Origin: Bifidobacterium breve
GTDB lineage: Bacteria > Actinomycetota > Acidimicrobiia > Acidimicrobiales > Ilumatobacteraceae
Reading direction: 5' to 3'
DNA: 5,792 nt
NCBI GenBank assembly: GCA_945871625.1
Contig: CAMBWL010000065.1
Span: forward strand, 1 to 5,792
Shown here piece by piece: positions 5,512-5,792 of this stretch. Positions within the stretch are counted from its first letter, which is position 1, and the number at the start of each line of letters is the position of its first letter. The notes under the pieces are model-generated. The model did no database searches. It was given only the letters and a program-made list of their open reading frames with translations, and was not told the DNA's origin. Made by a program: the position numbers and the translations under genes.

Positions 5512-5792
5512 CAGTCGCTAATTCTTCGAGATTCTTTTTTCTTGCTGGCATGGCGCTTGCCTTCAAGGCGGCGTTTAACCGATGCCCGAGTCGGCTTTGA
5601 TTTTCGCCGATCCGGTGTGGGTGGCTTTGCAGCATTGTCAATTATTACTTTAAGTTGCGTCAGACAAAATTGACGATTGCGCCATTGGCTACGACTGGTT
5701 TGATTAGTTACACGTACTTTTATTGAGAGCGCAGTTGTCACTCGCCGAACTAAAACTTCTGGCCCAGTGATCTCATTAATCGCAACGGTCAA
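5508..5792 (-). CDS. arfB: ArfB/YaeJ-type peptidyl-tRNA hydrolase, C-terminal part (partial)
   Basis: ArfB-type proteins rescue ribosomes stalled without a stop codon: a GGQ-bearing domain resembling release factors hydrolyses the peptidyl-tRNA, and a basic tail enters the empty mRNA channel. Only the last 94 residues are visible, running off the right edge; the TTG at the edge need not be the start. RSQWRNR (34-40) matches the conserved RSQ..NR of the family, after strands VTVAI and LSIKVRV. The tail SKPTRASVKRRLEGKR (65-80), then KKKESRR, matches the family's (T/S)KPT.AS..RRL..K signature. The GGQ motif should lie roughly 10-20 residues beyond the edge, so catalytic competence cannot be judged. 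The loop between the two strands looks several residues shorter than in E. coli YaeJ. The gene converges on the dnaB operon. Release factors RF1/RF2 lack this tail, so ArfB is the better call. Confidence 0.8.
   Translation of the reverse strand: MTVAINEITGPEVLVRRVTTALSIKVRVTNQTSRSQWRNRQFCLTQLKVIIDNAAKPPTPDRRKSKPTRASVKRRLEGKRHASKKKESRRISDW

Noticed and set aside
5422..5673. Plus-strand ORF of 83 codons at the right end
   Set aside because: It overlaps the small membrane protein and lies antisense to the arfB-like gene, whose conserved motifs are clear; it has no recognisable domain.

Overview
The window looks like a stretch of an actinobacterial chromosome of moderate base composition by eye. 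It is not a typical high-GC streptomycete or mycobacterium. The order rpsF-ssb-rpsR-rplI-dnaB is a classic core cluster, often close to oriC in Actinobacteria. A DUF5318-type zinc-ribbon protein sits just upstream of it, a family I associate with Actinobacteria (in Mycobacterium, the Rv0049-Rv0058 neighbourhood). The class II CCA-adding enzyme carries an HD domain, as actinobacterial PcnA does. An acidimicrobial or similar aquatic lineage is my inference from the S18 and CCA sequences, not something the window proves.

Layout, all on the plus strand except the last gene: (1) tRNA CCA nucleotidyltransferase, 81-1481; (2) DUF5318-like zinc-ribbon protein, 1507-1902; (3) a 127-bp non-coding leader holding a candidate promoter and two adjacent hairpins; (4) rpsF (2030-2362), ssb (2395-2847), rpsR (2886-3335) and rplI (3332-3778, start overlapping the rpsR stop by 4 bases); (5) a 110-bp gap with three 11-bp direct repeats that resemble DnaA boxes; (6) dnaB, 3889-5277; (7) a 67-residue membrane protein starting 2 bp after dnaB; (8) on the minus strand, the C-terminal part of an ArfB/YaeJ-type ribosome-rescue hydrolase, cut by the right edge of the window.

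The genes serve translation (tRNA 3' end maturation, three ribosomal proteins, probable rescue of stalled ribosomes) and DNA replication (SSB, replicative helicase). Most of the window is ordinary, well-conserved housekeeping DNA and I see no mobile element, CRISPR array or defence system. The points worth a second look are mostly between genes. The rpsF leader can form two mutually exclusive structures, one of which hides the ribosome binding site; this fits the known S6:S18 autoregulation of rpsF mRNAs. A helically phased set of DnaA-box-like repeats lies in front of dnaB. The tetramer CTAG is absent from the first 3.79 kb but occurs in 12-bp palindromes at two intergenic sites. Among the proteins, S18 has lost its cysteines and gained a tail of about 65 residues rich in arginine and acidic residues.
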